Shown in pieces: positions 61,839 to 64,000 of a stretch of 64,000 nucleotides of DNA. How positions within the stretch are numbered: position 1 is the stretch's first letter; every line of letters starts with the position of its first letter. The stretch is from Mycobacterium sp. SMC-4. Lineage in GTDB: Bacteria; Actinomycetota; Actinomycetes; Mycobacteriales; Mycobacteriaceae. The notes beneath the pieces are model-generated. The model saw only the letters and a program-made list of their open reading frames with translations, did not search any database and was not told where the DNA came from. The position numbers were made by a program, and so were the translations under genes. Location: positions 558,001 through 622,000 of the forward strand of contig NZ_CP079869.1 of assembly GCF_025263265.1 (NCBI RefSeq), read 5' to 3'.

Positions 61839-63377
61839 TCAACCGATATGACGGTCGGTGTCGGCCCAATAGGGTTCGCGCAGTGCGCGTTTGAGGACCT
61901 TTCCGCTGGGTGTGCGGGGCAGCGCGTCGACGAAGTCAACGCTCTTGGGCAACTTGAAGCCGCCCAGCCGCGCGCGGGCGAATTCGATGAGCTCGGGTCC
62001 GTCCAGTGCGGTGTCGGCCACCGGCACGACCACGGCTTTGACGGCTTCACCCCAGCGCTGGTCGGGAACCCCGATCACGGCCGCGTCGGCGACCTTCGGA
62101 TGGGTCATCAGCACGTTTTCGACCTCGGCGGGGTACACGTTCTCGCCGCCGGAGACGATCATGTCCTTGACCCGGTCGTGCAGGTACAGGTAGCCGTCGG
62201 CGTCGAGGTAGCCGGCGTCTCCGGTGCGCAGCCAACCGTCGGCGGTCAGTGTGGCCGCGGTGGCGTCGGGGTCGTTCCAATAGCCCAGCATGTTCTGCGC
62301 CGAGCGGGTCCACACCTCGCCCACCGAACCGAGCGGTACGTCGGCGCCGTCGGCGTCGGCGACTCGCACCTCGACCCACGGATAGGGCCGGCCGCACGAC
62401 CGCAGCAGCGGCGGCAGGTGTTCGGCGCCGTCGAGTTGGGTGATCGAGCCGGTCGTCTCGGTCATCCCGTACACCTGCGCGAAGATGCCGCCGAACCGGT
62501 CGATACCGCGCAGCAGCACGTCGTCGCTGATCGGGGACGCGCCGTAGACGATCACCCGCAGCGCCGAGAAGTCGGCGCTGCGGACACCAGGGGTATCCAG
62601 CAGTGACGCGATGACCGACGGAACCAGCAGCATGTTGGTGACGCGGTGGCGCACGACCGCATCGAGGATCTGCGCGGGCACGACGTCGCGCAACACCACC
62701 GTGGCCGCGCCTTCCCACAGCCCGGCGAACACCCACCCGGACCCGGCCATATGGAACAGCGGCATCACCGCCAGGCTGATCGCGTCGGAGCTCAGCTGCC
62801 ATGGCCCCGCCGCGACACCGCCGGTCTTGCAGACATAGTTGGCGTTGCTGAGCATCACGCCCTTGGGGCGCCCGGTGGTTCCGGAGGTGTACATCAGGAA
62901 CACCAGATCGTCGGCGGCGGTGCGCACGCCGGGGTCGACCGCGGGATGACCGGCCACCCATTTGGTGAAGTCGGGCCAGCGGGGGTGGGCACCTAGGGCC
63001 AGCACGGTGGCTTCGATGTCGTCTTCGATGGCCTCGAGATGGTCGAAGAAGTCGGCGCCGACAACGACCGCCACCGCGCCACTGTCGCGCAGGATGTGGC
63101 GAATCTCCGGTGCGGCCAACCGCCAGTTCACCGGCACGCCGACAGCGCCGAGCTTGGCCAGACCGAACACGACGTCGAAGAACTCGGCGCCGTTCTTCTC
63201 GACGAACGCGACCCGGTCACCGGGACCGATGCCGGCCGCGGCGAAGGCCTGCGCGGCGCGGCTGGAGCGGGTGTCGAGGTCACCGAACGTGATGACCTGG
63301 TCGTCGACGATCAGCGCCGGCGCCTCGGGTCGCCGGCGGCCGTGGACCCGGATGATGTCGGCGACGGTCTGGATCAT
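61839..63377 (-). CDS. Acyl-CoA ligase, FadD type
   Basis: 512 residues of the ANL adenylating family with MYTSGTTGRPKGVMLSN (P-loop), VYGMTETTG, GWLRTGDAGYLD, DRVKDMIVSGGENVYPAEVE and the catalytic Lys in TPSGKVLKRALR. The size and GGENVYP motif fit medium- to very-long-chain acyl-CoA synthetases like FadD13. It activates fatty acids with ATP and CoA. It overlaps the SDR gene upstream by 4 bp, so the two are coupled, suggesting one pathway for activating and reducing or oxidising an acyl or steroid substrate. Confidence 0.93.
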   Translation of the reverse strand: MIQTVADIIRVHGRRRPEAPALIVDDQVITFGDLDTRSSRAAQAFAAAGIGPGDRVAFVEKNGAEFFDVVFGLAKLGAVGVPVNWRLAAPEIRHILRDSGAVAVVVGADFFDHLEAIEDDIEATVLALGAHPRWPDFTKWVAGHPAVDPGVRTAADDLVFLMYTSGTTGRPKGVMLSNANYVCKTGGVAAGPWQLSSDAISLAVMPLFHMAGSGWVFAGLWEGAATVVLRDVVPAQILDAVVRHRVTNMLLVPSVIASLLDTPGVRSADFSALRVIVYGASPISDDVLLRGIDRFGGIFAQVYGMTETTGSITQLDGAEHLPPLLRSCGRPYPWVEVRVADADGADVPLGSVGEVWTRSAQNMLGYWNDPDATAATLTADGWLRTGDAGYLDADGYLYLHDRVKDMIVSGGENVYPAEVENVLMTHPKVADAAVIGVPDQRWGEAVKAVVVPVADTALDGPELIEFARARLGGFKLPKSVDFVDALPRTPSGKVLKRALREPYWADTDRHIG

Positions 63378-64000
63378 CGGTCTTTCGGCTGCACCCGCTG
63401 GCGCTTCATGATGGAGTCGACGGCGGCCGGGGCGATGCTGTTGATTGCGTGGGCGGTGACGGCGATGCGCGGGGCGATGTGGACGGGCCGATGCCGCGCG
63501 GCGGTGACCATCCAGCCGGCCGCTTCGTCGGCCGACAGCCCGGGCAACCCGTCATAGGCCCGGGTCGGCGCGATCATCGGCGTTTTGACCAGGGGGTAGT
63601 ACAGCGTCGTGGCGTGCACACCCCGATCGGCCCATTCGGTCTCGATGATCCGACTGATCGAGGACAGGGCCGCCTTGGACGCGTTGTACACACCGAACAG
63701 CGGCGGCGATTCGGTCTTGACTCCCCAGGTGGACACGTTGATGATGTGGCCGTCTCCCCGGTCGAGCATGCCGGGGGCCAGTCCGCGGATCAGCCGCAGC
63801 GGGCCGTAGTAGTTCAGCGTCATGGTGCGTTCGACGTCATGCCAGCGTTCCAGCGATTCGGTCAGCGGCCGGCGGATCGAGCGACCGGCGTTGTTGATCA
63901 GGATGTCGACGCCGCCGAACTCCTCCTCGACGGTCGCGACGAGACGATCTATGGCGTCGAGGTCGGACAGGTCGCAGGGGCGGGCGTGGGCGGTACCGCC
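63374..64000 (-). CDS. Classical SDR, N-terminus beyond window
   Basis: The frame is open to the right edge, so the cofactor-binding N-terminus is missing; 208 residues are seen. The visible part has GGVDILINNAGRSIRRPL, the catalytic Ser in INVSTWG, YNASK (YxxxK) and a C-terminal helix ending in a basic RQRVQPKDR. It belongs to the Rv0547c-type SDRs next to FadD enzymes. Its stop overlaps the acyl-CoA ligase start by 4 bp. Substrate unknown. Confidence 0.88.
   Translation of the reverse strand, partial: GGTAHARPCDLSDLDAIDRLVATVEEEFGGVDILINNAGRSIRRPLTESLERWHDVERTMTLNYYGPLRLIRGLAPGMLDRGDGHIINVSTWGVKTESPPLFGVYNASKAALSSISRIIETEWADRGVHATTLYYPLVKTPMIAPTRAYDGLPGLSADEAAGWMVTAARHRPVHIAPRIAVTAHAINSIAPAAVDSIMKRQRVQPKDR

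Overview
The window is a dense, high-GC chromosomal stretch from a mycobacterium, most likely a fast-growing Mycolicibacterium-type species. The order of genes (DUF2505 - murB - L,D-transpeptidase - SDR - ROK regulator - mshA - ybjN - gpm1 - senX3-regX3 - ppx - proC - bS22 - galE2-like - acyltransferase - serB1 - hemACDB - hemL - ccs genes - menA - MTA phosphorylase - galE3 - GT2/DUF2064 - menE - VOC - SDR) follows what I recall of the M. tuberculosis Rv0481c-Rv0547c region. Local cmaA2 and mmpS2/mmpL2 are absent, and there are accessory insertions. Mycothiol synthesis (mshA), a SenX3/RegX3 pair and the 33-residue ribosomal protein bS22 also point to this group. About 76 protein genes and one tiny upstream ORF are annotated; two genes run off the edges. 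No rRNA, tRNA, IS element, prophage or CRISPR array was seen, and no gene-free stretch exceeds 300 bp.

Layout. 1-4.5 kb: cell wall (murB, L,D-transpeptidase lipoprotein) and small enzymes. 4.5-11 kb: ROK regulator behind a strongly structured leader, mycothiol glycosyltransferase, phosphoglycerate mutase and the phosphate-type two-component system senX3-regX3. 11-21 kb: exopolyphosphatase, a membrane protein, isomerase, thioesterase, proC, a small HTH protein, bS22, a GalE2-like protein, an acyltransferase, a dehydratase-like protein, serB1 and a glutaredoxin-like protein. 21-28 kb: hemA-hemC-hemD-hemB followed by four small membrane-protein genes, nearly all with 4-bp overlaps. 28-36.8 kb is accessory: an MpaB/TetR pair with an operator in its promoter, an FMN-type oxidase coupled to a cytochrome P450, superoxide dismutase, and a four-gene module (membrane protein, PepSY-type membrane protein, PCu(A)C copper-chaperone lipoprotein, Tat-exported DyP peroxidase). 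36.8-44.7 kb: hemL, then a system II cytochrome c maturation operon (phosphatase, TlpA-like thioredoxin, CcdA, ResB, CcsA), a 41-bp duplicated palindromic repeat and a MinD/ParA-like ATPase. 45-50 kb, minus strand: a six-gene MoxR/DUF58/VWA/TPR operon. 50-64 kb: menA, MTA phosphorylase, galE3, a nitronate monooxygenase-like enzyme, a two-component system, a glycosyltransferase/methyltransferase cluster, a polytopic membrane protein, menE, a VOC protein, an acyl-CoA ligase and an SDR.

How they fit together. Tetrapyrrole synthesis (hemACDB, hemL) sits with users of heme: c-type cytochrome assembly, a P450, an MpaB-type putative heme protein and a DyP peroxidase. MenA and MenE feed menaquinone to the same respiratory chain.

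Many starts are preceded 6-9 nt upstream by a TANNNT-like -10 element with no ribosome-binding site, which suggests leaderless mRNAs; this was used to choose starts. The observations most worth following are the structured leader before the ROK regulator (4534-4598), a leaderless 8-codon ORF ending on the hemA start codon, inverted repeats flanking the copper/heme peroxidase module, the MoxR operon with a degraded VWA metal site, and a possible AUC start for menE.
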